A stretch of 64,000 nucleotides of DNA from Thalassospiraceae bacterium LMO-JJ14 (GCA_021555105.2 CP134604.1:1178001-1242000); one strand, 5' to 3'; shown: positions 26,283-35,411, counted from the first letter of the stretch. Numbers and translations are program-made. Notes: generated from the sequence alone by a model not told the origin.

Positions 26283-27604
26283 AAAATCGGATGATTGCCA
26301 AGCTTGGTGCGACAGCTCTTGCTCTTGGCGTACTTGCCTGGTCGGTGCCGGCACTTGCCGTCGATGCAAAGAAAAATGACGAAGAGACGTATAGGCTCCT
26401 GGCTTTGTTCGGCGATGTCTTCGAACGGGTCCGCGCCGAGTATGTGGAGCCGCCGAGCGAAGAAGAAATGATCGAAGCCGCGATTACCGGCATGTTGGCC
26501 GCCCTCGATCCGCATTCCAGTTTCCTCAACGCCAAAAGCTTCAAGGAAATGCAGGTTAACACGCGCGGTGAATTCGGCGGTTTGGGGATTCAGGTGACGA
26601 TGGAAGCCGGTTTCGTAAAAGTGATTTCACCGATCGACGATACCCCGGCGTACCGTGCCGGGATTGAATCGGGCGACATCATCACGCATCTCGACGGGGA
26701 ATCCGTGCAAGGTCTGACCCTGGCGCAGGCCGTCGACAAAATGCGTGGCAAGGTCGGCAGCGATATACGCCTGTCCGTTGCACGTGAAGGCCGCGAGCCG
26801 TTCGATGTGACGATCACCCGCTCGATCATCAAGATTACGTCCGTTCGCTCGCGTGTCGAGGGTAAGGTTGGCTATGTCCGCATCACGTCCTTCAACGAAC
26901 AGACCGACAAGGGATTGGATCGCGCCATCAAGAAGCTGAAGGACGAAATCGGCAAGGATATTCAGGGTTATGTTCTTGATCTCCGCAATAATCCCGGCGG
27001 ACTTCTGGATCAGGCAATTGCCGTTTCCGACGCGTTTCTCGACCGTGGGGAAATCGTTTCCACGCGTTCGCGCAAACCGGAAGATACGCAACGCTTCAAT
27101 GCGCGCGAAGGTGATTTGGCCGATGGTCTGCCGGTTGTCGTGCTGATCAACGGCGGCTCGGCGTCTGCATCCGAAATTGTTGCAGGCGCGTTGCAGGATC
27201 ATCGCCGCGCTGTGCTGCTCGGCACCAAATCATTTGGTAAGGGGTCCGTGCAGACGATTATGCCATTGTCAGGGAATGGCGCCATGCGGCTGACCACGGC
27301 TCGCTACTACACGCCTTCGGGACGGTCGATCCAGGCAAAGGGTGTGGAACCGGATATCGAAGTCAAGCAGGCGAAGTTCGAAGAAATTGCAAACAATCGG
27401 CCTCGTCGCAGCGAAGCGGATCTGCGCGGTGCCCTCGACCTCGACAAGAACAAGAAAGAGGATGCGGAGTCCGAAAAAGCGGCGCCCGAGGGTGAGGCTA
27501 AGACCGAGGAGAAAAATCCCGAAGCGCAGGATTACCAGCTATCTCGGGCACTCGATCTGATCCGGGGGCTGGCTATCATGTCACAGAATGCTTCGGCAAA
27601 ATGA
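26279..27604 (+). CDS. ctpA: S41-family C-terminal processing peptidase
   Basis: A 441-residue periplasmic serine protease that trims C-termini. A signal peptide is visible (ATALALGVLAWSVPALA). A PDZ domain covers about residues 95-175 (GGLGIQVTMEAGFVKV), and the protease core shows GYVRITSF, DLRNNPGGLLDQA and the catalytic Ser/Lys pair in GGSASASEIVAGALQ and GTKSFGKGSVQ. The C-terminus (from about 385) is rich in Lys and Glu. ATGA overlap couples it to the EnvC-like gene; EnvC-CtpA-divergent polysaccharide deacetylase is a common cell-envelope trio. Confidence 0.95.
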   Translation: MKNRMIAKLGATALALGVLAWSVPALAVDAKKNDEETYRLLALFGDVFERVRAEYVEPPSEEEMIEAAITGMLAALDPHSSFLNAKSFKEMQVNTRGEFGGLGIQVTMEAGFVKVISPIDDTPAYRAGIESGDIITHLDGESVQGLTLAQAVDKMRGKVGSDIRLSVAREGREPFDVTITRSIIKITSVRSRVEGKVGYVRITSFNEQTDKGLDRAIKKLKDEIGKDIQGYVLDLRNNPGGLLDQAIAVSDAFLDRGEIVSTRSRKPEDTQRFNAREGDLADGLPVVVLINGGSASASEIVAGALQDHRRAVLLGTKSFGKGSVQTIMPLSGNGAMRLTTARYYTPSGRSIQAKGVEPDIEVKQAKFEEIANNRPRRSEADLRGALDLDKNKKEDAESEKAAPEGEAKTEEKNPEAQDYQLSRALDLIRGLAIMSQNASAK

Positions 27605-27684
27605 CGGCATTTTGGAAAAACGAACCTGAATGACAGGGGTGCGGCCGGCGTGTGACGCTGGCCGCTGCCTTTTTGGAGGACGGC

Positions 27685-29367
27685 TTGAAGTTCCCGAAAA
27701 TATTCGGAAAGAAGAAAGACGAAGACGAGGACTTCGACGAGGACGACTTCGATGTTGAGGAACTCGAAGAGGGCTTCGACGATGAACTCGAGGAAGCCTT
27801 GGGTGCGTCTGCATCTCGCGAAGCCGATGATTTAGATGACGAAGAACATGACGATGATGAGCCCGAAGCAGAAACACCCGTCAGGAGCCAGGCCCCCATC
27901 GCCGATGAGGACGAGCACGAAGAGGAGATGGTCGGTAGCGACGATACGGTGGTCAATCCGTTCGATGGCCATGACGATCACGACGACGAATACGACGACG
28001 ACGACGAATACGACGACGACGAATATGACGACGATGAATACGAAGATGAAGCTTCCGACAAGAAGAAGGCCATCATTTTCGCCGCTGTCGGATTTGGTGT
28101 TCTTCTGATCAGTATCCTTGGCGGTGTCGGATGGTGGTTCTTTTCCGACCCTGCAGTGGAAGCGAAAGCGCCGGAAAGCGCCCCCGGCAGTGTGGAAATG
28201 GCGATGCCGGCACCACCCGGCAGCCTGAATGCCGGCGGCGTTGGCAGTCTGAACAATCTGGCGGGAAGCCCCGCCACGGCACCCATAAATGCCGCAGCAG
28301 GAAGCGAATCGACTTCAACAACGGCTTCTGCCGAGGCGCCGCCGCCAGCCGCCAACCCGTCGCCTACGCAAACCGAAGGCATGGCGTTCGCGCCGGCTGG
28401 AACGGGAGCTGCCCCGGTAGGCGGGCTCAATTCATTGAATAATCTTAACGCGCTCGGTGGGACGAGCTCAACGGGGGGCGGACTTGTGGTGCCGGCTGTT
28501 GCGGGATCGGCTATGGCTAAAATCGCTGATCAGCCGACGGCTGCCGATCAGAGCCAGGCTCTTTCAGGGGCGCCGGTGCGGGGCCTGCTCGAGGAAAAGG
28601 ACGGCATTGGCGAACTGCCGAAAATCAGCAATGCCGGCGCCGTACCGTGGCAGGTTTACGCACGCCCTTCCGATCCCGGCATCGCCGAGCCGAAAATAGC
28701 GCTTATGATTGAAGGTATAGGCCTCAGTCGGCAGGCGTCATTGGGCGCGATCAACAAACTGCCTGCGGAAGTAAGCATGGTGTTGAGCCCTTACGGCCGG
28801 GATTTGAACGACTGGGTCTTTCGCTCACGGTTGGCGGGGCATGAGGTGTTCATTTCACTACCGATGGAAAGCGACGATTTTCCGCTAGAAGATGCGGGGC
28901 CTCTTGCGCTGGATACACGCATCCAGCTTGCCGAGAATCAACGCCGTTTGGACAACGTTATGGCCAGTGCTGCGGGATACGTTGGTTTGGTGACATATAT
29001 GGGCTCGCGCTTTATGAAAGCGGAAACCCAGATGCGTCAGTTGTTCGCCAATATCGGGGAACGAGGGGTAATGTTTGTCATCGGAGGAAACCGTAGCCGG
29101 AATGACGCCATGCCGGTCGCCAAGGAGCTGAAGCTGGTCAATGCGGAAAGCGAAATTTATATCGACGATGTCCCGCGTATTCAGCAAATCAGGACAAACC
29201 TCGACCGGTTGGAGAGCATTGCCAAGGAACGGGGGAGCGTTCTGGCGACCGCACGCCCGTATCCTGTAACGATCAAAAGTATTCTCGACTGGTATGCGAC
29301 GATAAAGGACAAGGGGGTCGTTCTAGTGCCGGTCTCTGCAATCGCCAATATTCCCCCTGCCGAGTGA
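27685..29367 (+). CDS. Divergent polysaccharide deacetylase with long acidic N-terminal region
   Basis: The C-terminal 250 residues form the divergent polysaccharide deacetylase fold (YibQ-like): PKIALMIEGIGLSRQAS, LPAEVSMVLSPYG, HEVFISLPMESDDFP, VGLVTYMGSRFM. The start TTG 27685 has GGAGG five bases upstream; a GTG at 27652 in the same frame lacks this. Residues 1-125 are highly acidic with DDEYDDD-type repeats, followed by a transmembrane helix (AIIFAAVGFGVLLISILGG) and a Pro/Ala/Asn-rich linker, so the catalytic domain is periplasmic and the acidic part cytoplasmic. Family members probably act on cell-wall glycans, but activity is unproven. Confidence 0.88.
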   Translation: MKFPKIFGKKKDEDEDFDEDDFDVEELEEGFDDELEEALGASASREADDLDDEEHDDDEPEAETPVRSQAPIADEDEHEEEMVGSDDTVVNPFDGHDDHDDEYDDDDEYDDDEYDDDEYEDEASDKKKAIIFAAVGFGVLLISILGGVGWWFFSDPAVEAKAPESAPGSVEMAMPAPPGSLNAGGVGSLNNLAGSPATAPINAAAGSESTSTTASAEAPPPAANPSPTQTEGMAFAPAGTGAAPVGGLNSLNNLNALGGTSSTGGGLVVPAVAGSAMAKIADQPTAADQSQALSGAPVRGLLEEKDGIGELPKISNAGAVPWQVYARPSDPGIAEPKIALMIEGIGLSRQASLGAINKLPAEVSMVLSPYGRDLNDWVFRSRLAGHEVFISLPMESDDFPLEDAGPLALDTRIQLAENQRRLDNVMASAAGYVGLVTYMGSRFMKAETQMRQLFANIGERGVMFVIGGNRSRNDAMPVAKELKLVNAESEIYIDDVPRIQQIRTNLDRLESIAKERGSVLATARPYPVTIKSILDWYATIKDKGVVLVPVSAIANIPPAE

Positions 29368-29383
29368 ACCCGGAACCGTTTTT

Positions 29384-29893
29384 ATGAATGCTTATGATGA
29401 CTTGCCGTACGGTTATCGTCCGTGTGCCGGTGCCGCGGTCTTCAACGCCAAGGGCGATGTCTTTGTCGGCTGCCGTGTCGAACTGAAACCAGAGGAAGAT
29501 TATGCGTGGCAGATGCCGCAGGGCGGTCTGGACAAGGGTGAAGACCCCGAAGCAGCAGCCCGGCGTGAATTATTTGAGGAAACGGGCATTCTCTCGGTTT
29601 CACTTCTGGGCGCTTATGACGATTGGCTCGTCTATGATTTTCCACCGGAAATCCTCGGTAAACGGTTCAAGAAATACAAAGGGCAGGCGCAACGCTGGTT
29701 CGCTTATGGCTTCACCGGCAGTCCGGATGAGATCAATCTAGAACACCATGGTGAGCCTGAGTTTCAGCAATGGGACTGGGTGCCGTTGAATCGTGTTCCT
29801 AGTCTGATTGTCCCCTTTAAACGCAATGTCTACTTGTCTATTGTAAGCGCGTTCCAGCCGCTAGCAGAGCGTTGGGCTCGACAGGGGATTTGA
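29384..29893 (+). CDS. rppH: RNA pyrophosphohydrolase
   Basis: A 169-residue Nudix hydrolase that removes pyrophosphate from mRNA 5' ends and so opens them to RNase E decay. It begins with the RppH signature PYGYRPCAGAAVFN and has AWQMPQGGLDKGEDP, completing the Nudix box with AARRELFEETGI. Later motifs YDFPPEILGKRFKKYKGQAQRWFAY are diagnostic of RppH over other Nudix proteins. It follows the deacetylase gene by 16 bases and precedes the antiporter by 4. Confidence 0.96.
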   Translation: MNAYDDLPYGYRPCAGAAVFNAKGDVFVGCRVELKPEEDYAWQMPQGGLDKGEDPEAAARRELFEETGILSVSLLGAYDDWLVYDFPPEILGKRFKKYKGQAQRWFAYGFTGSPDEINLEHHGEPEFQQWDWVPLNRVPSLIVPFKRNVYLSIVSAFQPLAERWARQGI

Positions 29894-29897
29894 CTGA

Positions 29898-30875
29898 ATG
29901 ATGATGTATTTGCAGGTTATCGGGGGCTTTGTGATCCTCGTCATTGCCGCTGAGGCAATGGTGCGCGGCGCTGTCATCCTGGCCGAGAAGATGGGAATTT
30001 CGGCGATGGTGATCGGCATGACTGTGGTGGCCTTCGGCACCTCGGCGCCGGAACTCATGGTCAGTCTGCAGGCATCACTCAACGGTTCGACCGGTCTTGC
30101 TCTTGGGAACATCGTCGGCTCGAACATTGCCAATGTCTGGTTGATTCTGGGGGCGTCCTGTCTTGTCACGCCGATCCTGGTTCGCCCCGATGCAATGAAG
30201 CGCGATGTTATCCTGTTGATGGGCGGTTCTCTGCTTTTTACCGGTTTCTGCCTTGAGGGAGAACTCAGTATCCTCGCTGGTCTGGTCTTGCTTGTGGTTT
30301 TTGCAGCATTCCTGGGGTTTTCTTATTTCCGGGAGAAAGCCGACCCGGTCGTGATGAAAGAGCATGAGGAAGAGCTGGAAGAACTTGAAAAAGGCTTGCC
30401 GAAGAGCGTCCCGCTGGCGATCGCGGCAACGGTTATCGGTATTGCCGGCCTGGCCTTCGGTGCAGACATGCTGGTTGCCGGCGGTTCCGAGATCGCCCGT
30501 TCGTTCGGCGTATCCGAGGAAGTTATCGGTCTGACCCTGTTTGCCTTCGGCACGTCGCTGCCTGAACTTGCGGCATCCGTCGTTGCCGCCTACCGGGGGC
30601 ATCCGGACGTTGCCATCGGCAATGTCGTCGGCTCCAATATCTTCAATATGATGCTGGTCGGCGGCATTGTTTCGTTGGTGACGCCGATCCCGGTGCCCGG
30701 ACAGGTGCTCAGCTTCGACATATGGGTGATGCTGATAGCGACCTTGATGCTTCTGCCGGTGTTGCTCGGCTGGATGAAGCTGGATCGTAAATATGCGTTC
30801 CTGTTTTTCGTCATATATATCGGCTATGTCGGTGCGCAGGCCTACGGTGTCGAGCGTCTGCTGGCGGCCATCTGA
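29898..30875 (+). CDS. Calcium/sodium antiporter (CaCA family, YrbG type)
   Basis: A 325-residue inner-membrane exchanger with about ten helices. The two alpha repeats that line the ion site are clear: VVAFGTSAPELMVSLQAS with GNIVGSNIANV, and LFAFGTSLPELAASVVAA with GNVVGSNIFNM. A charged cytosolic loop (EHEEELEELEKGL) separates the halves. Ion selectivity cannot be read with certainty. Starts at 29898 and 29901 are both ATG. It is followed by the SDR gene after 12 bases. Confidence 0.93.
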   Translation: MMMYLQVIGGFVILVIAAEAMVRGAVILAEKMGISAMVIGMTVVAFGTSAPELMVSLQASLNGSTGLALGNIVGSNIANVWLILGASCLVTPILVRPDAMKRDVILLMGGSLLFTGFCLEGELSILAGLVLLVVFAAFLGFSYFREKADPVVMKEHEEELEELEKGLPKSVPLAIAATVIGIAGLAFGADMLVAGGSEIARSFGVSEEVIGLTLFAFGTSLPELAASVVAAYRGHPDVAIGNVVGSNIFNMMLVGGIVSLVTPIPVPGQVLSFDIWVMLIATLMLLPVLLGWMKLDRKYAFLFFVIYIGYVGAQAYGVERLLAAI

Positions 30876-30887
30876 GAAAGATCGAAT

Positions 30888-31643
30888 ATGCGGCATGTCC
30901 TGGTAACGGGTGGCGCGAAGCGTATCGGCAAGGCAATTGTCGAATGTCTGGCCCAGGAAGGCTGGGACGTCGCGATCCACTACAACGGATCTGCCGATGA
31001 CGCGGAACGGCTGGCCGCCGATGTATGCGCGACGGGCCGCAGGGCTGTTGCACTTCAGGCTGATTTGTCTGATGAAAATGCTTTGCAAAACCTAACTCAA
31101 GAAGCATCCGCCGCTCTTGGCGGTCTTTGCGCGCTTGTGAATAACGCTTCTGTTTTCAAGCGCGATGACCTCGGTACGGATGGTCGCACGTTCTGGGATC
31201 TGCACATGGCGGTTCATGTGCGTGCACCTTATGTCTTGTCACAAGCGCTGTTCCGGCAATTACCGGAAGATGTGCCGGGGGCGATCGTCAATATCGTCGA
31301 TCAACGTGTGCTCAACCCGAGTAGCCATTTTCTGAGTTATACGCTCAGTAAGATGGCGCTCTGGGACCAGACTAAGGTGCTGGCGCGTGCGATGGCGCCA
31401 CGTATCCGCGTCAATGCGGTCGGGCCCGGCCCCGTGTTGCCGAGTTCGCGCCAAAGCGGGGAAGACTTTGAGCGTCAGGCTCGCCAAACCCCACTGGCGC
31501 ACGTCGTGCAGCCGGGTGAGGTGGGCCGTGCAGCGGCGTTTCTCCTTGACGCTCCGTCGGTGAGCGGGCAGATCATCGCTGTCGATGCGGGGCAGCATAT
31601 GAACTGGGCGTTTGAGACGCCGGAAACGGCACCCCGGGAATAA
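30888..31643 (+). CDS. SDR oxidoreductase, pteridine-reductase-like
   Basis: A 251-residue short-chain dehydrogenase/reductase. The cofactor loop is TGGAKRIG, the TGxxxRxG form that marks pteridine reductases (PTR1/FolM) rather than the usual TGxxxGxG. Also present are NNASVF, the catalytic YTLSKMAL (YxxxK) and the C-terminal SGQIIAVDAGQHM. It sits 20 bases ahead of a FolB-type gene, which supports reduction of dihydropterins or quinonoid pterins. Strict proof of substrate is lacking, and other SDR roles are possible. Confidence 0.87.
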   Translation: MRHVLVTGGAKRIGKAIVECLAQEGWDVAIHYNGSADDAERLAADVCATGRRAVALQADLSDENALQNLTQEASAALGGLCALVNNASVFKRDDLGTDGRTFWDLHMAVHVRAPYVLSQALFRQLPEDVPGAIVNIVDQRVLNPSSHFLSYTLSKMALWDQTKVLARAMAPRIRVNAVGPGPVLPSSRQSGEDFERQARQTPLAHVVQPGEVGRAAAFLLDAPSVSGQIIAVDAGQHMNWAFETPETAPRE

Positions 31644-31663
31644 CGTGAAAGCGGAAGGTGAGC

Positions 31664-32077
31664 ATGGAACCGAAAGAAGTCCTGGAACCCTTGAAGATTG
31701 CCGATGCGCGTCAGCGGGTTCGCCATGTTTTCGTCCGTGATCTCGTATTGCTGGCTCTAATCGGCGTGCATGATCACGAGCACGACAAGCCTCAGCGGGT
31801 ACGGGTTAATCTCGACCTTGCGGTGCGTGAGAGTGAAAAAGGCCTCGATGATGATCTGGCGAATGTTGTTTGCTACGAACAACTGGTGTCCGGGGTGCAG
31901 AAAATCTTCGATCAGGGCCATGTCGGGCTTGTCGAAACGATTGCCGAGGCCATTTCCGAGATGTGCCTGACGGATACCCGCGTTCGATCGGCACGGGTAC
32001 GTGTTGAAAAACTTGATATTTTTGACAATGCACAAAGTGTCGGCGTGGAAATCGAACGATTTAATAGCAAAGTATAA
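31664..32077 (+). CDS. Dihydroneopterin aldolase family protein (FolB-like)
   Basis: A 137-residue T-fold protein. FolB enzymes cleave dihydroneopterin or epimerise it in folate synthesis. Visible are VFVRDLVLLALIGVHDHEHDKPQRV with the substrate-binding region, NVVCYEQLVSG, LVETIAEAISEMCL with the conserved Glu, and VRVEKLDIFDNAQSVGVEIER. ATG 31664 is chosen since GGAAGG ends five bases upstream; GTG 31658 is an alternative. With the pteridine-reductase-like SDR it forms a likely pterin operon. Whether it is the main FolB or a paralogue cannot be told. Confidence 0.87.
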   Translation: MEPKEVLEPLKIADARQRVRHVFVRDLVLLALIGVHDHEHDKPQRVRVNLDLAVRESEKGLDDDLANVVCYEQLVSGVQKIFDQGHVGLVETIAEAISEMCLTDTRVRSARVRVEKLDIFDNAQSVGVEIERFNSKV

Positions 32078-32428
32078 ATCGTTAATATATCAGCGTTTAC
32101 TTCCCTATAAATACGCCAGGTAGACTTTACCCGGCCTATGTTTTGCACAATTTGAGGTATGTTACGTACATATGGCGTACGTATTGAAAACCTTTTGCGG
32201 CTGCCAGGGAATTAAAAAAAAGTACAGCAATATCAATGCATTACGTGATTGCATAATTTTTAGGCACTTTAATTAAACCCTACTGATTCATAACGATTTT
32301 TCCCGGTTCCGGCTTTTTTCAACATGGTTATCCACAGGAATCGTGGATAGGTTTATGGTTAATCCTAACGTCATCCTGACTGTCCGTCCCCGAGTTGACG
32401 GATTGCCCTAAACTGTTGAAATAAAACC
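32078..32428. other. 351-base AT-rich spacer with two inverted repeats and DnaA-box-like sites
   Basis: No gene is supported. At 32163-32183 TACGTAC and GTACGTA flank a 7-base centre. At 32328-32336 TTATCCACA is a perfect match to the DnaA box, and 32341-32349 is a reversed near-match (TATCCACGA), so TATCCAC and GTGGATA also form an inverted repeat with a 7-base centre. ATGGTTAA at 32355-32362 matches a CtrA half-site in reverse. The spacer should also hold the uvrC promoter. A role in replication or cell-cycle control is possible but unproven. Confidence 0.5.
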
Positions 32429-34339
32429 ATGCAAGACCAGCCGTTAGAAATTGAAGGCGATAAGGGTGACGTCACCGGTGCCCCGGATAAGGGGGCGGAT
32501 GTGATACGGGCGCGGTTGCCGGGATTGCCGACCTCGCCCGGGGTCTACCGCATGCTCAACGAAGCCGGTGATGTGCTGTATGTCGGTAAGGCGAAGAATA
32601 TTCGCAAACGGGTCACCAGTTATGCCAACCCGAACCGTCAGTCGATCCGCATCCGCAGGATGATTGCGCAGACCGTCGATCTGGAAATCGTCAAAACCGA
32701 GACCGAGGCCGAGGCACTTCTTCTGGAATCGGATCTGATCAAGCGCTATGCGCCCAGATACAACATCCTGCTGCGTGACGATAAATCATTTCCGATGATT
32801 CTTGTTACCGGGGATCACGACTATCCACAGATCGTCAAGTACCGGGGCGCACGGAACCGTTCGGGAGAGTACTTCGGCCCGTTTGCCTCGGTATGGGCCG
32901 TCAATGACACGCTGGGGCTTTTGCAGCGCGCCTTTTTGCTGAGAACGTGTTCGGACAATGTTTTTGCCAACCGTACCCGGCCGTGCCTCTTGTTTCAGAT
33001 CAAGCGTTGCAGCGGTCCCTGTGTCGGGCGGATTTCCAAAACGGATTACAAGGGACTGGTCGACGAGGCACGCGAATTTCTGACCGGTGACAGCCAACGC
33101 ATCCAGCGCAAGCTGGCTGAGAACATGCAGGCCGCATCAGACGACCAGGAATATGAGCTGGCAGCGCAGTACCGAGATCGCATCCAGGCCCTGACGCGTG
33201 TGCAGTCCCGCCACGAAGCCTTCAGCGCAGGATTGGAGGAAGCCGACGTCATTGCCCTGCATCAGGAAGGCGGCCAGACGTGCGTGCAGGTGTTCTTTTA
33301 TCGCGGTGCCCGCAGTTACGGGAATCGTGCCTATTTCCCGAGCCATGCACGTGAAGATACACCCGAAGAAGTGATGGAGGCATTTATCGGCCAGTTTTAC
33401 GCCCGTACAACGCCGGCGCGTCTGATCCTGACATCGCATAAACTGCCTAACCGGGGCCTGGTCGAAGAGGCGCTTCGGGTGCGCGCGGATCGCAAGGTTG
33501 AAATCCGTGTGCCGACGCGTGGTGAAAAGAAACGCGTTATCGACAATGCCGTCACGAATGCCCGCGATGCACTGGCACGGCGGATGTCGGAAAGCGCGTC
33601 GCAACGTAAACTTCTTGAAGGCTTGTCAGGTGTGCTGAACCTCGACGGTACGCCGGAGCGGATCGAGGTATATGACAATTCGCATGTTTCGGGGACCAAT
33701 GCGATCGGCGCGATGATCGTCGTCGGATCCGAAGGCTTCATGAAAAACGCCTACCGCAAATACAATATACGCCGTGCCGGTGCGGGCGGGGCATCTGCGG
33801 GGGATGATTACGATATGATGCGCGAAGTGCTGGAACGGCGTTTTTCGCGCGCACTCAAGGAAGACCCGGACAAGACAAAGGGGCAGTGGCCCGACCTTGT
33901 GCTCGTTGACGGCGGCAAGGGGCAGCTGTCTGCGGCACAGGATGTTTTCGACCGGTTGGGGATCGAGGATGTGCCGCTCGCGGCGATCGCCAAGGGGCCT
34001 GACCGGAATGCCGGGCGTGAAAAAATCTTCCTGCCGGGCCGGACCGAGGCGATCCAGCTCGGCTACAAGGATCCGGTTCTGTATTTTCTGCAGCGTATAC
34101 GGGACGAGGCGCATCGCTTTGCGATTGGCACACATCGCGCGAAGCGCGGCAAACAGGTGAATAAATCCATATTGGACGAGGTTCCGGGTGTAGGTGCGAA
34201 ACGGAAAAAGGCCCTGTTGCATCATTTCGGCGCTGCGCAGTCCGTCGCCAGCGCCGGTATCAAGGATCTCGAGACCGTTGACGGTGTCAGCCACGCCATG
34301 GCCAAGAAAATCTACGACTGGTTCCATCCGGAGGACTGA
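32429..34339 (+). CDS. uvrC: Excinuclease ABC subunit C
   Basis: A 636-residue nuclease that makes both incisions in nucleotide excision repair. Domains in order: GIY-YIG nuclease (about residues 35-115, SPGVYRMLN and VLYVGKAKNIRKRV), Cys-rich part (CLLFQIKRCSGPCVGRIS), UVR motif (about 220-260), the RNase H-like 3' endonuclease half (IEVYDNSHVSGTNAIGAMIV, LVLVDGGKGQL), and two helix-hairpin-helix motifs near the C-terminus (LDEVPGVGAKRKKALLHHFG). The first 25 residues are a short acidic lead. Length is normal. Confidence 0.97.
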   Translation: MQDQPLEIEGDKGDVTGAPDKGADVIRARLPGLPTSPGVYRMLNEAGDVLYVGKAKNIRKRVTSYANPNRQSIRIRRMIAQTVDLEIVKTETEAEALLLESDLIKRYAPRYNILLRDDKSFPMILVTGDHDYPQIVKYRGARNRSGEYFGPFASVWAVNDTLGLLQRAFLLRTCSDNVFANRTRPCLLFQIKRCSGPCVGRISKTDYKGLVDEAREFLTGDSQRIQRKLAENMQAASDDQEYELAAQYRDRIQALTRVQSRHEAFSAGLEEADVIALHQEGGQTCVQVFFYRGARSYGNRAYFPSHAREDTPEEVMEAFIGQFYARTTPARLILTSHKLPNRGLVEEALRVRADRKVEIRVPTRGEKKRVIDNAVTNARDALARRMSESASQRKLLEGLSGVLNLDGTPERIEVYDNSHVSGTNAIGAMIVVGSEGFMKNAYRKYNIRRAGAGGASAGDDYDMMREVLERRFSRALKEDPDKTKGQWPDLVLVDGGKGQLSAAQDVFDRLGIEDVPLAAIAKGPDRNAGREKIFLPGRTEAIQLGYKDPVLYFLQRIRDEAHRFAIGTHRAKRGKQVNKSILDEVPGVGAKRKKALLHHFGAAQSVASAGIKDLETVDGVSHAMAKKIYDWFHPED

Positions 34340-34342
34340 TCC

Positions 34343-34636
34343 ATGCTCTATATGGTCATCGAGACCTTTGATGCAGGCGCCGAGGCCGTCTATGCTAGAT
34401 TCGCCGAAAAGGGACGCATGCTCCCCGACGGACTACACTACATTGATAGCTGGGTAACGATTGACCGGCACCAGTGTTAGCAGATCATGTCGGCTGAAAC
34501 GCCGGAACTGCTCGACGCATGGATGGCGCACTGGAATGATATTGTCGCGTTCGAAGTGTTGCCGGTTCTTTCCAGCCGTGATGCGCAAAAGCAAATACCG
34601 GGTATGGAGCAGGTTTCAACCTGGGGCGGAAGCTGA
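34343..34636 (+). pseudogene. DUF3303 protein interrupted by an amber codon
   Basis: From ATG 34343 the frame encodes MLYMVIETFDAGAEAVYARF and GLHYIDSWVTIDRHQC, then a TAG at 34478-34480, then continues in the same frame with QIMSAETPELLDAWMAHW and DIVAFEVLPVLSSRDAQ to TGA 34634-34636. Together they match a complete DUF3303 protein of about 97 residues. The TAG stands where the family has an aromatic residue (CYQ or CFQ), so one base change from TAC/TAT explains it. A downstream ATG 34487 could give only the C-terminal half. Function of the family is unknown. Confidence 0.8.
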
Positions 34637-34695
34637 TAGAAAAGGTTGCTGGAACGGGGGCCTTGTGTCCACGCGTAACACCCGGGGCTTTGGGC

Positions 34696-35340
34696 ATGCT
34701 GACGAAGATACCGAATATGCTGACGATAGGGCGGATCGTTGCGATCCCGCTGCTTGTCGTTGCCCTGATTTTCCTCGAAGCCCCGCTCGCCAACTGGATT
34801 GCATTTACCTTTTACACGCTGGCCTGCGTCACGGACTTTTTCGACGGCTATCTGGCGCGAGCACTGGGCCAGCAATCGGCCTTCGGACGGTTTCTGGATC
34901 CGATTGCCGACAAGTTGCTGGTGGCTTCGGTGCTGCTGGTTCTGGTCGGTGTCGATCGTATCAGTGATGTTACCGTTCTGCCGGCGGCGGTCATTCTTTG
35001 CCGCGAGATACTTGTATCGGGACTGCGCGAGTTTCTTGCCGAAGTCCGGGTGCCGATGCCGGTAACGGCGCTTGCGAAATGGAAAACGACCATACAGATG
35101 CTGGCCCTCGGATTTCTGCTGGTCGGCCCTGCCGGCCCTGAATTCGGGCCTTTAAGCACAACCGAAGTCGGTGTTATCGGTCTTTGGGGGGCGGCGCTGC
35201 TGACGCTGGTCACGGGGGCGGATTATCTTATCGTCGGTATTCGCCAGATTGCCGCTGTGGATGAAAGGGCGGCCGACAGTGACGGAAAATCCGGTAGCAG
35301 CCCCGACACCGGCGGCGGTAAAATGCGCAAGGTTGGCTAA
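34696..35340 (+). CDS. pgsA: CDP-diacylglycerol-glycerol-3-phosphate 3-phosphatidyltransferase
   Basis: A 214-residue inner-membrane enzyme that makes phosphatidylglycerophosphate, the precursor of phosphatidylglycerol and cardiolipin. The CDP-alcohol phosphatidyltransferase motif is complete: DFFDGYLARALGQ continuing into AFGRFLDPIADK, with the four Asp residues. The family start is MLTKIPNMLTIGRI at ATG 34696, although the frame is open upstream to 34663. The C-terminal 30 residues are hydrophilic and unconserved. It lies 72 bases ahead of mobB. Confidence 0.94.
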   Translation: MLTKIPNMLTIGRIVAIPLLVVALIFLEAPLANWIAFTFYTLACVTDFFDGYLARALGQQSAFGRFLDPIADKLLVASVLLVLVGVDRISDVTVLPAAVILCREILVSGLREFLAEVRVPMPVTALAKWKTTIQMLALGFLLVGPAGPEFGPLSTTEVGVIGLWGAALLTLVTGADYLIVGIRQIAAVDERAADSDGKSGSSPDTGGGKMRKVG

Positions 35341-35411
35341 TACCTTGCACGGCCGATGAAAATTCACCACATACGAGCAAAATCCGATAAGAAACCAGAG
35401 GGTATCCAGGT

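Noticed and set aside
34478-34480. TAG as a pyrrolysine codon in the DUF3303 gene
   Set aside because: The family has no such residue and no pyl genes are seen; a nonsense mutation is simpler.
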